Source: Zygnema cylindricum (taxonomy: Eukaryota; Streptophyta; Zygnematophyceae; Zygnematales; Zygnemataceae). From it: a DNA stretch of 56,753 nucleotides. The notes beneath the pieces were generated by a model, which made no database searches, had not been told where the DNA came from, and saw only the letters and a list, made by a program, of their open reading frames with translations. The stretch covers positions 1-56,753 of the forward strand of contig JBBHKE010001276.1 of the NCBI GenBank assembly GCA_037447655.1, read 5' to 3'. Position numbers and translations under genes: made by a program. Positions 10,501-19,849 of the stretch are shown here, in pieces. Every line of letters begins with the position of its first letter. The stretch's first letter is position 1.

Positions 10501-11590
10501 AAAAGAGGGGATTGACTATGAGGAGACCTTTGCTCCAGTTGTTCGGTTCCCATCGGTAAGGATTCTCCTCAGTCTGGCCGCAGCGGAAGACATGGAAATT
10601 CACCAGATGGATATTAAGACTGCTTTTCTTAATGGTGAGTTAGAGGAAGAAATTTTTATGAGGCAACCCGAGGGGTTTGTGGAAGAAGGAGAAGAGAGCA
10701 AAGTGTGCAGGCTCTTAAAGTCCTTATATGGACTGAAACAGGCTCCGCGACAGTGGAACAAGAAACTAGATGAGTTTCTCACCGATCTGGGATACATCCG
10801 GATCAGCTCTGACCATTCTATCTATATGTTTGAAGATGAGAATGGTGTCATTTTTATTGCAATTTATGTGGATGATCTGCTTGTGTTAAGTAAGTCTTTA
10901 GATAATATCAATAGGCTAAAGAAAGATCTTAGGGGCAGATTTGATATGAAGGATTTAGGGGAGGCAAAATATATTTTGGGGATCCAAATGGAGAGAGATA
11001 GAGGGAAGAAGATTATCAGACTTACTCAGAAAGAAGCAATAGGTAATATGCTTGAGAAATTCCAGATGGAAAATGCTAACAGTTGTGACACTCCCATGGA
11101 CTTGAAAAAAGTAAGTGATGGGAGTGTAGAAGGAGGAGTGATGATCTTAAACGATCAGATGAGTCTAGAGGAGAGAGAGTTCATGAAGTCTATTCCTTAT
11201 AGACAGGTCGTAGGAAGCTTAATCTATTTTATGAACTGTACCAGGCCGGACATAGCGGCAGCAGTTGGAGTACTCAGTAGGAGTCTTAATGATCCTAGGA
11301 AGAGAGATTGGGAGGCAGCGAAGAGAGTCATGAGATATCTGGTGGGAACTAGAGAGTTATGGTTGCATTTGGGAGGGGAGCATACTGATATCACCACTTG
11401 GAGTGACGCCAGTTATGGGGATGCACCTATGAGAAGATGCACTTCTGGATATGTGTTTTATGTGGGGGAAGGTGCTTGCTGTTGGAGCAGTAAGCAACAA
11501 AAGGTGGTTGCTCAGTCTACTATGGAGGCTGAGTATATGGCGTCGTGTTCTGCTGTAAAAGAACTAATGTGGGTGAAATCATTGTTATAA
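7517..11590 (+). CDS. Copia-A gag-pol polyprotein (1357 codons, stops inside RNase H)
   Basis: Single frame from the ATG at 7517, inside the LTR. GAG: conserved tryptophan and basic helices at about 110-250, then a CCHC knuckle C292-x2-C-x4-H-x4-C305. Protease: DSGAS at 382-386. Integrase: zinc-binding H514, H519, C548, C551 and catalytic D579, D642, E678 (spacing 35 between the last two, as in copia integrases). Reverse transcriptase with YVDD at 1117-1120. RNase H follows with the TWSDASYGD motif. Translation ends at a TAA (11588-11590) that replaces a Glu codon when compared with the minus-strand relative Copia-B; the frame then stays open to 11866. It makes virus-like particle proteins and enzymes for its own reverse transcription and integration. 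Confidence 0.93.
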   Translation: MEDTELQVMGPPSRVPTFNGSGFIYWEAMMMGALCEKRYWGIVSGQVKRPPSGTPPGFGGVRFPATTAASAEEADDGDSSVSEKGKGKETPLTPIATVSGAAIVKTVENDTQMWEDVNMAAKNFILRHLTQGLATPHLHIYKAEELWESLVEIYRAGTIQELQLAEQKLLSYTYKGGKMLDYCNDLSCLYMEMESAGWTGTMKMKVNTLIMKLPDEFENIVYRVQGMPDSSWKWNTVVRMILVQENTMEIRRGGKSIQALAAGGDRWGKDPKKPYRGERDNSGGQRPPKGLCHYCKKPRHFIADCVKLSELRLQENRGGGSSGGKKKALVVTKVSGEIEDESSEEDGELLLDESLEEKEIPRRQKCALGAIREAPQEGWIIDSGASMHMCRDKELFTKLRKIPTVEIEYGDGRVVTTDLVGSVDLKVLVEGKTSILTFSNVLYIPQLSKNLVSTSVLDDKEFDTFTRKGVFTAKYGNEVYFTADKGSQGMFRLNLSNEKKNAYYVGVPKVMIWHKRLGHVHFDRLREMKKLGVVDGIQFGDNEIIDDCSGCAQGKAHRLPFPKAATYRGEKVLDLVHTDIWGPAKVPSVGGKRFMMTITDDWSRYSRVYFLKNKSEASTYFKEYKAWSEKLHETPIKRIRSDNGGEYTSNQFEEYLRDEGVQHQKTVPYNPEQNGVAERLNRTLGDSACSMLADKKIGKRFWAEAMNCANYIKNRVLTSAVKGVTPYERWVGRKPDISHLKVFGSQVYSLDTDRKNWKLDAKGKPGYFVGYDEDVKGYRVYDLAKKDIILVKHLVVMDEGKSFDPFKYTKKIRIRFESESEENSVVPEKDMSETVITDSGEIEDTGDSPETSHTPMDFEEMEEAGQDTVFMDRGADEIVRRNPRLPSIPASEFEGGRRSSKRIQEKQAAHKVTKLSHPDEPQSYLEAVNSPEKERWIRAINDEMASIMEANTWELADCPPDRKPIGCKWVFKLKLNPDNTIERYKARLVAKGFTQKEGIDYEETFAPVVRFPSVRILLSLAAAEDMEIHQMDIKTAFLNGELEEEIFMRQPEGFVEEGEESKVCRLLKSLYGLKQAPRQWNKKLDEFLTDLGYIRISSDHSIYMFEDENGVIFIAIYVDDLLVLSKSLDNINRLKKDLRGRFDMKDLGEAKYILGIQMERDRGKKIIRLTQKEAIGNMLEKFQMENANSCDTPMDLKKVSDGSVEGGVMILNDQMSLEEREFMKSIPYRQVVGSLIYFMNCTRPDIAAAVGVLSRSLNDPRKRDWEAAKRVMRYLVGTRELWLHLGGEHTDITTWSDASYGDAPMRRCTSGYVFYVGEGACCWSSKQQKVVAQSTMEAEYMASCSAVKELMWVKSLL
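7537..7551 (+). promoter_or_regulatory. Primer-binding site complementary to initiator tRNA-Met anticodon arm
   Basis: GGTTATGGGCCCACC directly follows the LTR end. It is complementary to the plant tRNA-iMet anticodon stem-loop, which contains GGGCCCAUAACC, and not to a tRNA 3' end. Drosophila copia and yeast Ty5 use such half-tRNA primers. The site also encodes gag residues 8-12. Confidence 0.8.
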
Positions 11591-11866
11591 GAACTGGGAT
11601 TTATGAAGGAGGGAGTGCATGAAATCTTTTGCGATAACCAAGCTGCAATTGCAATTGCAGCCAATCCAAAACACCATTTCAAAGCAAAACATATGGACAT
11701 AAGATTAAGCTTCGTAAGAGAAAAAGTTGAAAATAAAATTCTAAATCTTGTGTATAGACCTGATGAAGAAATGGTGGCTGACATGATGACCAAACCTGTG
11801 CCCTCTCCTAAACTAAAATATTGTCGGGAAAAATGCGGGTTGAAAGAAAAATTAAAATTAGACTAG
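11591..11866 (+). pseudogene. Copia-A RNase H C-terminus, in frame beyond the premature stop
   Basis: Same frame as the upstream polyprotein. Encodes the last RNase H block (CDNQAAIAIA, then KHMDIR and an ADMMTKP motif) and ends at TAG 11864-11866, one base before the polypurine tract. Only one codon separates it from the main frame, so the element is one substitution from an open gag-pol. Confidence 0.9.
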
Positions 11867-11879
11867 AAAATAAGGGGAG
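11867..11879 (+). promoter_or_regulatory. Polypurine tract of Copia-A
   Basis: AAAATAAGGGGAG immediately before the 3' LTR; primes plus-strand synthesis in LTR elements. The same AAGGGGAG core precedes the 3' LTRs of Copia-B, Copia-C and the chimeric element. Confidence 0.85.
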
Positions 11880-12914
11880 TGTTGAAATTTATAGATTTCT
11901 AGAGTATTTTCTAGGTTTAAATATGGTTTTATAAAAGGAAAAAGAAAAAGGACGGACAGCCTGCCTCCACCTCCGCTCTCTAGCCCCCATACTTGTTGTA
12001 GTCACTGAAGGAAAGAGAGAGAGGTTGATCCATGGCTGCCTTAGTTCAACAGACAGCTATTTTTAGTAGGTTACTAAAAATATACTTGACGGACCAGAGA
12101 TTTGATCCCGGTACCTGCGGTTCGTCAAATCGTCCGATATCGGTCAGCTTTATCCTAATAGACTAGGACCAATGCTAAGTGCTATGGTATGTGATAGATA
12201 TATATTTAGTTCGAAAGGATAAAGTTCATTTAACTAAAACTGTTTACGGCGTACATATATACAGTTTTATAAAGTACGTCGTACGACGCTAATTCAAAAC
12301 GGATACCACGCATCGGAACAAATATCGCGCAAGTATTTATTCCGGCCAAGATTACGTTTCGCATATAATCCAACGGCGAACATCATCGCCGAAATCCCGG
12401 AGTGGTCACTTTGGCATTTAGTGACGTGGCATCACCTAGCGCCACGTGGGGAGACATCATTCGGTCGCGGGAATTCCGAGGAACGTACGGATGAGTGGAA
12501 AGTATACACGCGTCCACTAATGGCCTTGTCGTACAGAGGCCGTACAGAAAGTACATCGGCAGTAGTACTTTCTAGTACTATACAGTTTTGTGATTGGTTC
12601 GTACAGGCAGTAGATAGGAGCTGTGAGAGGGAATTAGGAAAAACTAGGACTTAGGAAAATTTAGGTAGATAGTCCTCTCTCTCAGAGAGTTTGTATAAAT
12701 TGGCATCTCTGCCACCTTATAACTTATCGCCTGGTTGGCCGTTTTCAGTGATTCTTTTTTCTACGGACTCAGGGGAGTCCAGGCTACACAGGGGTGCAGT
12801 CAAATTGTCAGTTTGCCTTCTTGGGCAGCAGTGGTTGTGGCTTAAAGTGGGTTAGTTAAATACTATCTAGAGGCTTCCTGTATTCTGTGGTCCAATGGAG
12901 GACACAGAATTGCA
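11880..12914 (+). repeat. 3' LTR of Copia-A
   Basis: 1035 bp, same length as the 5' LTR with about seven substitutions. Repeats the AUG-loop hairpin (12882-12910) and the antisense tRNA-like block (about 12094-12173). Confidence 0.95.
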
Positions 12915-12961
12915 CGGTCCCCTATTTCTTGACCGAAATTCTCAAATATAATTATTAATTC

Positions 12962-13808
12962 TAGTGTTGGGTATCGGGTAAATTCATATCGCGATAATTT
13001 TGATATTCGATATATCGAATATCGATCGAGCAAGATCCTCGATATATCATAACGAGACCAACATAAATCATTGCGATATATATCGCGATATATAGTATTT
13101 TTTAATTTTTTTTTTATTTTTTTTTTTATATAATATGTTATTTTAGCGAAAAAAGTCAAATTGTCTAATACGCCTCGTACGCCGTGATTTTTGTTTCGTG
13201 ACTTAAAGGTAGACGCCGCAAAATGTAACCGACAAAAAAATACTAATTTTGAAATTGTAATGATTAATTATTTGGGGTATGGTTACACGAGGAGGTCTCT
13301 ATAATAGTACAAACAGCAAAATTTATGTATTACAGAGGCCTCGGGTACATCGCGTATCTTTTGTCAAAAAGTTTTACATACGTGTTGTGATATGAGTGGT
13401 TCCACGTAAGTTGACAACCAAATCTCAAAAATCATCGAATATCTGGAAACCGACCTTTTTCGTCTGGATTTCGTACCTACGTATGACGTACGTGTACTTC
13501 AAAAGTGTACCTCGTCAATGTACCTCAAAGATCTCCTTCACTCTACTGACTTTCAGGAAAAAACTGTATTTCTTTCCGGCAAAGATTTTACGGTCACTTT
13601 GTCCGAAGTCACGACACTTTGAAAACCTGTGGGATTTTTTTTTCATTTTTTAGCTTCGATATATCGACGATACGATATATCGGCGATATATCGGCGATGT
13701 ATCGCGATAATTTGAAATTCGATATATCGAAACGATATATCGATTATCGGGTACCTGAAATTCGATATATATCGAATATCGGCAAACGGTCCTCGATCCC
13801 CAACACTA
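12962..13808. mobile_element. hAT MITE-like element hAT-1
   Basis: 847 bp; TIR tips TAGTGTTGGG... and ...CCCAACACTA (YARNG), perfect 8-bp TSD ATTAATTC (12954-12961 and 13809-13816). Ends are rich in CGATATATCG motifs. The middle (about 13275-13650) is homologous to the left part of the Harbinger-like MITE at 27035. No transposase. Confidence 0.85.
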
Positions 13809-15031
13809 ATTAATTCTATTTTGGAAAACCCTAAATACCTAATTACAGTCAATGATCTCTTTAAAAATCCCCAAATTCCTAAATAGCGTTCAAAAACGCT
13901 ATTTGTTTCATAACGTTTTGATGTAGGTCTAATTTGATTTCAAATAATGCTGATTGGGAAGCTTTTAAAACCGCGATCAAATCGCGTTTCTTCTCTGTCA
14001 CTTATAAATCCAGGATGGAAGAAAAGCGCCTGAACTAGAAGCAGACATGATGTGTGAAGGATTATATCGTGGAATTTGATTCATCCATTATTCATGTCAT
14101 GAGTTTGACTGATGAAATGGCTAAGTTGCATTTCTTAAATTATCTGAATCTTATACTGAAATCAGAACTGAAACATTAAAAATTCAATAATTTAAAAGAA
14201 TTACAGGACAAAGCATTGGAATTAAAGGATCAGTTTGAGTAATAACCGGCAAACTAGAACACTAAGGGGTAATTTCAATGAAGTATCACAGTGGGGTAAA
14301 AGGGAATTTGAGGAAGAGGGTTTGAATGCAGGTTTTTTAAATACGAATAATATTTTCAAAATGAATCACAGTGGTGGACAAATTGTTAATACATTGTTAA
14401 TACATAAAACAAATTTCAAAATAGAGGGGGATACATTAAGAGTCCTAAACCGAGCATTAATGCTCAGAAACCTAATCTTATCACTCCCGCTATCACTCAT
14501 AATCTTATCATTATTATAACTATGGAGATGAGAGACATTTCAACAAAGAATGCACAAAACCTAAAAAGAAAGTCACTTGTTTCAAATGTGGAGATCTATA
14601 TCATTACGCTAATGACTGTATTCAAAAAGAATATATTAAAGTAGTAGATGTGAGAAAAGGTCTTCAGGAAGATATTGCATTATACGTAGTTGAACATGAA
14701 GCCTAAGAGGTGGAAAACGGAAAAGACTAGGTGAAAGTCCTCAGATTAGTCAACCAAATCTAGAGATTAAAGAGTTACCTCAGAAGGGGAAATTAATGAA
14801 TGGGAAGGCTAGAATAGTTGAATTTAATATGATGTTGACTATACTCTATAGTTTGAACAATCCTTATATTAGAACAGTTAAGTAACGAAAACAATAGACA
14901 ATGTTTGATCATATTAGAGTCTTTAGTGGAAGGAAAACCATTAAGAGTTATAGTATATTTAAGTGCAACTTATAATTTTATTTCACATAAGTTGGTAGAG
15001 GAAAATAAAATTCCTACAGTCATAAGAGAAA

Positions 15032-15173
15032 AACCTTTAGATGTTCAGGTGGCATATGATAATAAGTCCACACTAGATTTACAAACCAACACAATAGAAG
15101 TTGAAAACCTTTACATGTTCAGGTGGCATATGATAATAAGTCCACACTAGATTTACAAACCAACACTATAGAA
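15032..15173 (+). repeat. 74-bp tandem duplication in gypsy protease region
   Basis: The segment around ATGTTCAGGTGGCATATGAT occurs twice with period about 74 bp and only a few differences. Not a multiple of three, so it breaks the frame. Confidence 0.85.
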
Positions 15174-16366
15174 GTTGATATCCAGGGTTATAAAATGAAA
15201 TTTGTGTGTAAAATAATGAATTTGGGAAGTTAGGAGCTAATACTGGGAAAGCTTTGGTAAACAGAACATAATCATCAAATTAATAGGGAAACTAACACCT
15301 TGAAAATAATATCTAAAAATGATTGGAAGGTTTTGCAATCATTACCTCCAAAGAAACCGCATAGAAATCACATAAATAACTAGGGTATGGACGGTTTGAT
15401 TTCTGCTAAAAAATTTAAAAATCACTTAAAAGATAAATTAAATCATGCTTTCTTGTTATTAGTAACTAAGACAGTTTTTGATGAATGGGGGGGGGGGGAA
15501 AACACTAACATTCATGTCATTCCTAAATCAGACACCACTCTGAATCTTGAAAAACTAAAATCTGATTTTGTAACGGACATTAATACAACTTATGTTGCTA
15601 TTAAAGATTTCATTTTTTACTTTCGAGATGTTTTCCCAAGTGATTTACCCTCGAAAGGCCACCTTCCCGAGATGTGGAACATGTTATTAACTAGGAACGT
15701 GTATATAATCCTCCTGCCACGGGAATTTATAAGCACAGTTTCTTTGAGCAAGAGGAGTTAAAAAAACAAATCAAAAAGCTTTTGGAGAAAATACATATTC
15801 AGCCCAGCAAATCACCATACGGAGCGCCAGTCCTATTTGTCAAAAAGAATGACGAAACGTTGAGAAATTGTGTCGACTATCGTAGTCTAAACAAGATTAC
15901 AACGAAGGATAAGTATACGTTACCACTAATATCTAATTTGATAGATTGCTTGAAAGGTATTACAATTTTTTTTTTGATTGAATTGCGTAGTGGCTCGAAT
16001 CAGATACCAAGGAACTGAGGATGTTGATAATAATGCCTTTAAAACTAGAACCGGTCATTTTGAGTGGATAATGATGTTATTTGGCTTAACGAATGCACCG
16101 CCTACTTACCAAAGACTAATGAACGAAACCTTTTCACATTATATAGATGAGTTTGTTCAAGTGTTTAAAGTTGGCTTTCTAATTTACTATGAATCTAAAG
16201 AACAACTTGTAAATCATTTAATGGGAGTGTTAGAAAGGTTAAGGGAAAAAAAATGTATGGAAAATTGCGATAATTCAGTTTTCTTAAAGGTGAAAATTTA
16301 TTTTTGGGACATATAGTTAGTAGGGAAGGTGTTAAAACACATCCATCCAAAATAATTGCAATCCAA

Positions 16367-16812
16367 AATTGGAAGCAGCCTAGTAATGTCACGGAAGTTA
16401 GATCATATTTGGGATTGGCCACTTATTACATAAAATTTATCTAGAACTTCAGTATGATTGTCGCACCTTTGATAGATTTACTACGAGAGAAAGAGACGTT
16501 TCTACGAGAAGTCGATCAAGAGAGGGCGTTTGAAGAAATAAAAAAGAATTTGACCTCTGCCACTACTCTTGTGTATCCTCAATTTCAAAAAATTGGAAGC
16601 AGTCTACTAATGTCACGGAAGTTAGATCATTTTTGGGAGTGGTCACTTGTTACAGGAAATTTATCAAGAACTCCAGTATGATTGTCGCACCTTTGATGGA
16701 TTTAGTACGAGAGAATGAGACGTTTCTACGGGAAGTCGATAAGGAGAAGACGTTCGAAAAAATAAAAGGGAATTTGACCCCTGCCCCTACACTTGTGTAT
16801 CTTGAATTTCAA
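16367..16812 (+). repeat. About 224-bp tandem duplication in gypsy RT/RNase H connection
   Basis: Two copies (16367-16590 and 16591-16812), each starting AATTGGAAGCAG and encoding the MIVAPL...LLRE / LVRE segment. They have diverged by several percent, so the duplication is not recent. Confidence 0.85.
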
Positions 16813-18713
16813 GTTATGATCACTACAAATGCAATTGATAAAGGTCTAGGTGCAGTTATAAGTCAAAAAGTTGGTAAACATTTTCATCCTATTGCTTTTG
16901 AGTCCAAGAAATTCAATGACGCTGAGAAAAATTATCCAGCTCAAGAAAAATAATAACTTGCAATTGTTCAGAAAGTGGTGAAATGACGTTGTAATTTGCA
17001 TACTAAAAGATTCACAGTTCATTGTGATAATAAAGCAATTTCTTATCTACAAAATTAGATGATGCACAGATTATGACTGACAAACAGTTTAGGTGGATGC
17101 ACAAATTGTCATATTTCAAATTTAGCGTCAAACATATTTCAGAAAAATAAGTGTAGTGGTAGATCTTTTAAGCAGGTGTTTTGAAATAAGTGTGATGGTT
17201 CAGGATGAATTGTTTTTAGATGCTGTTAGAAATTGTTATGATAAAGATCCCTATTTTGCTGTAATTTGAAAAGAATATTTCCGAGGGATTTCAGGCCCAT
17301 TGAATGAGAGGCATGTCAAAAACTAAATAATAGAGGGCGGGTTACTGTATTTGCGAATAATGGATAGGTTATGCATTCCCGAAGTGGGAGACTTAAAAAA
17401 ACAACTTTTACATGAAACCCATAAGTATTATAACATCTATGTCGGAAAAAATCTCTAAGTCGGTTGTAGAGTACATTCTTTTGGCCAAGGATGGCAAAGG
17501 AGGTGTCTAAACATGTGGAAATTTATGTCCCTTGCCAACATAGTAAACCTAATAGCCAAAAACTTAAAGGTCCCTTAAAACCTTTAGATATCGGCGAAAG
17601 ACCATGGGAGTCTATCAGTATGGATTTTATTGTTATGTTGCGAGCTACATCTAAATTAAATGATAATATCATGGTCGTAGTCGATAGGTTCAGTAAAATG
17701 GCAATCTTTATCCCTTGCAAAAACACTCATTCAATTCTATATATTGCAAAGTTATACTTTGACAACGTGGTTATGCATCATGGGGTTTCTCTGTCTACAG
17801 TTAGTGATAAAGATTCTAAATTAACATCTGCATTTTGGAAAGAATTGCAACAAAAATTAGGTACTGAATGAAAAACGAGTACCTCTAATCATCCTCAGAC
17901 CGATGGGCAGACAGAAAGAATGAACCGCACAATGGAAAAAATATTTAAGATTGTTTCCAATGGAGTTCATAACGCTTGGGAATCTAAATTGCCATTAATG
18001 GAATTTGCATACAATAGATGTAAACATGCTAGTACAGGATTCTCACCGTTTGAAGTTGCATACTGATGTCAACCCTGAGAAGCATTAAATTTAAAAACAA
18101 GGGGTCACTCAAGTGAACATAGGTTTTGGAACGGAGTTTTAGGAATACATTCAAATAGTTTGGATAACAGTCCTGGATGCATTAGTAGAGGCACAAACGA
18201 GGCAATAATTAAATGCTAATCGCAAACGGGGTGATTGGGTGGTTAGTACAGGTGACAGAGTTTGACTTTCTACAACACATTATAGGTGCAAGATCGAGGG
18301 ACAATCGGATTTTATGAGGAAATTCGCTTCTCGGTACATCGGACCATTTATTGTAATCGAGATGATATCGTCAGTTGTTGCCAAATTTGCCTTTCCTCCT
18401 TCAACAAAAATTCATCTAGTGATACATATCACTCACTTGAAACCAACAAATCTTCGACCAACTGAAGGAGAATTGGAATTAGATCTTTCAATAACTGTAG
18501 AACCTCAGGTTCACAGATGGGTAATCGATTGGGTTAATCAACGTTTTAAAGTCAGCAATACTTATTCTGGCATGTGCATTATCTAGGAAGACCAGAAGAT
18601 GAGTTGACTTTGGAGGATGAAATTTTTGAGTTTTTACAAAGATATTGGAGGGATAATGATATAGAAGTCCCTCCTTGAGAGTAAAATGTGTTTTAACTAA
18701 GGTAAGTTAAAAT

Positions 18714-18926
18714 AAAGGAGGGGATGATGTAACAGTAATAAGGGATCAAACTTGTTCATAAATAGGTGATTAAGTTCTTAGGATGTAAATTTTTGAATTT
18801 GGTAAATGTCCGCGAAAGAATCACACGATTTGGAATTGTATTCTATAAGTTATAGCGATTAGTATGTTTAGGTGACACCACAAGGTCAAAATAACAAGTT
18901 TGTGTTCGTGTAGCGCGTTAAGGGTC
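18714..18926 (+). repeat. Gypsy PPT and start of 3' LTR
   Basis: PPT AAAGGAGGGGA (18714-18724) followed by TGATGTAACAG, a likely LTR start. The LTR is interrupted at 18926 by Copia-B and may continue after 24021; its end was not identified. Confidence 0.5.
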
Positions 18927-19831
18927 TGAAATTCTGTGGTCTCCATTGACCCACAGAATGAGCAGCCTATGTAAAGCCTCTAGGATAATATTTGCCCCTT
19001 CTACTTTCCCGCTGAATAAGCGCCGCCCAGGCACACAAATATTCTGACCACTCTCACCCTTGTGAGGACAAGACTCCCTTGAGTCAAACGCAAAAAGAAT
19101 CACTGAATTTGCTCACCCGAGCAGGCTCACCCGAGCAGTAAGTTATGGCTGGTCAAAGATGACCTTTATAGTTACAAGCTCTCTTAGAGAGAGAGGTACC
19201 TAAATATTACTAAGTCTCGGTCTGCCTACTCACGACTACCTACTATTAAACCCTAGTCCAATAGGAACACTATAAAGTACAAGAAGGTACAATGGGCGAT
19301 GTACTTATTGTACAACTATTGTACGACAAGGTCTACAAGGTGACACCTGTCATATCGGAAGCCATGGTTCCTCCTCCCATCTTCTCCGGTATCAAATAAT
19401 GTGGCGCCACGTGGCACCGCGTGACGCTATATCCGTATGCCGCCGAAAATCTCACTTCGCGTGGCGGCTATAATGCCGGCCGTCCGATCAAAACATATTT
19501 TACACGGTTCAGATTCGCGTACATGCAGAAATTGCTCATTTTGGTTAGTCTGCTGTTAATTAGCTGTTTTGTTAATGCTTATATATTTATGAAACCCTTC
19601 GCGTGTATCGTTTCGTAACGCCTTAATGGTTAAGGCGTTAGGCTACATAGAATCTAGAGGTCACAGGTTCAAATCTAGATATAGGCATCATTTTAGCCAA
19701 AATACCCTTAACTGCAAAAACTGCCACTTTCTAAATATGGCGGCAGCCATGGCGCGCCTTTGATCCTCACTCTCTTTCTTTAAAACAAAACTAAAATAGG
19801 GAAGTGAACTATTAATTACCTCTTTTCAACA
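18927..19831 (-). repeat. 3' LTR of Copia-B
   Basis: 905 bp. Reads TGTTGAAAAG... to ...AATTTCA on the minus strand. Holds the third family version of the AUG-loop hairpin (18931-18959): outer ATTCTGT/ACAGAAT, bulged G, inner GGTC/GACC, loop AATGGA. R-U5 hairpins GACTC-aagg-GAGTC and CTCAC-aagg-GTGAG lie at about 19060-19085. Confidence 0.9.
19615..19682 (+). other. tRNA-like block in Copia-B 3' LTR (antisense to element)
   Basis: The clearest tRNA resemblance of the set: A-box-like TTAATGGTTAAGGCG (19623-19637) and B-box GGTTCAAATCT (19666-19676) with the usual spacing, preceded by AGAGGTCACA as in real tRNA variable/T-arm regions. The 5' LTR copy is at 23801-23868. The body after it again contains GGCAGCCATGG. 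No acceptor stem pairs, so not a functional tRNA. Confidence 0.65.
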
Positions 19832-19849
19832 CTCCCCTTAATTTCTAGT

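Larger units (their letters stand above)
6502..12914 (+). mobile_element. Copia-A: nearly intact Ty1/copia LTR retrotransposon
   Basis: Complete element: two 1035-bp LTRs beginning TGTTGAAA and ending TTGCA, exact 5-bp TSD CGGTC (6497-6501 and 12915-12919), PBS, gag-pol in one frame with copia domain order (GAG-PR-IN-RT-RH), and a polypurine tract. I count about seven differences between the LTRs (about 0.7%), so insertion is recent. One internal stop is the only clear lesion. It sits between MITE debris and hAT-1. Confidence 0.95.
14040..18678 (+). pseudogene. Gypsy gag-pol pseudogene
   Basis: Gag knuckle CX2CX4HX4C at 14578-14619. Aspartic protease remnant near 14900-15010 (the DSGA motif is degenerate, LSATYNFIS). 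RT at about 15780-16320 with the [11 protein letters not shown] and [10 protein letters not shown] blocks and FGLTNAP; the usual YxDD is not preserved. RNase H begins about 16820. Integrase at 17491-18100 keeps SMDF, the second Asp region (VSDKDSKL) and DGQTERMN in another frame. The C-terminal part at 18314-18660 ends in a chromodomain-like remnant (HYLGRPEDELTLEDE). Two tandem duplications disturb protease and RT (see repeats). Confidence 0.8.
13817..18926 (+). mobile_element. Decayed Ty3/gypsy retrotransposon (plus)
   Basis: Domains in order: CCHC knuckle, protease remnant, RT, RNase H, integrase with C-terminal/chromodomain remnant, then a PPT and 3' LTR start. AT-rich and broken by many stops and frameshifts. 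The 5' LTR is not recognised; the right side is interrupted by Copia-B. Confidence 0.8.

Noticed and set aside
8395-10797. Minus-strand frames across Copia-A
   Set aside because: Shadows of the gag-pol frame on the opposite strand; none has domain motifs.
19615-19682. Functional tRNA gene
   Set aside because: A- and B-box features are present but the acceptor stem does not pair and the block is repeated in all LTRs; treated as a tRNA-derived LTR component.
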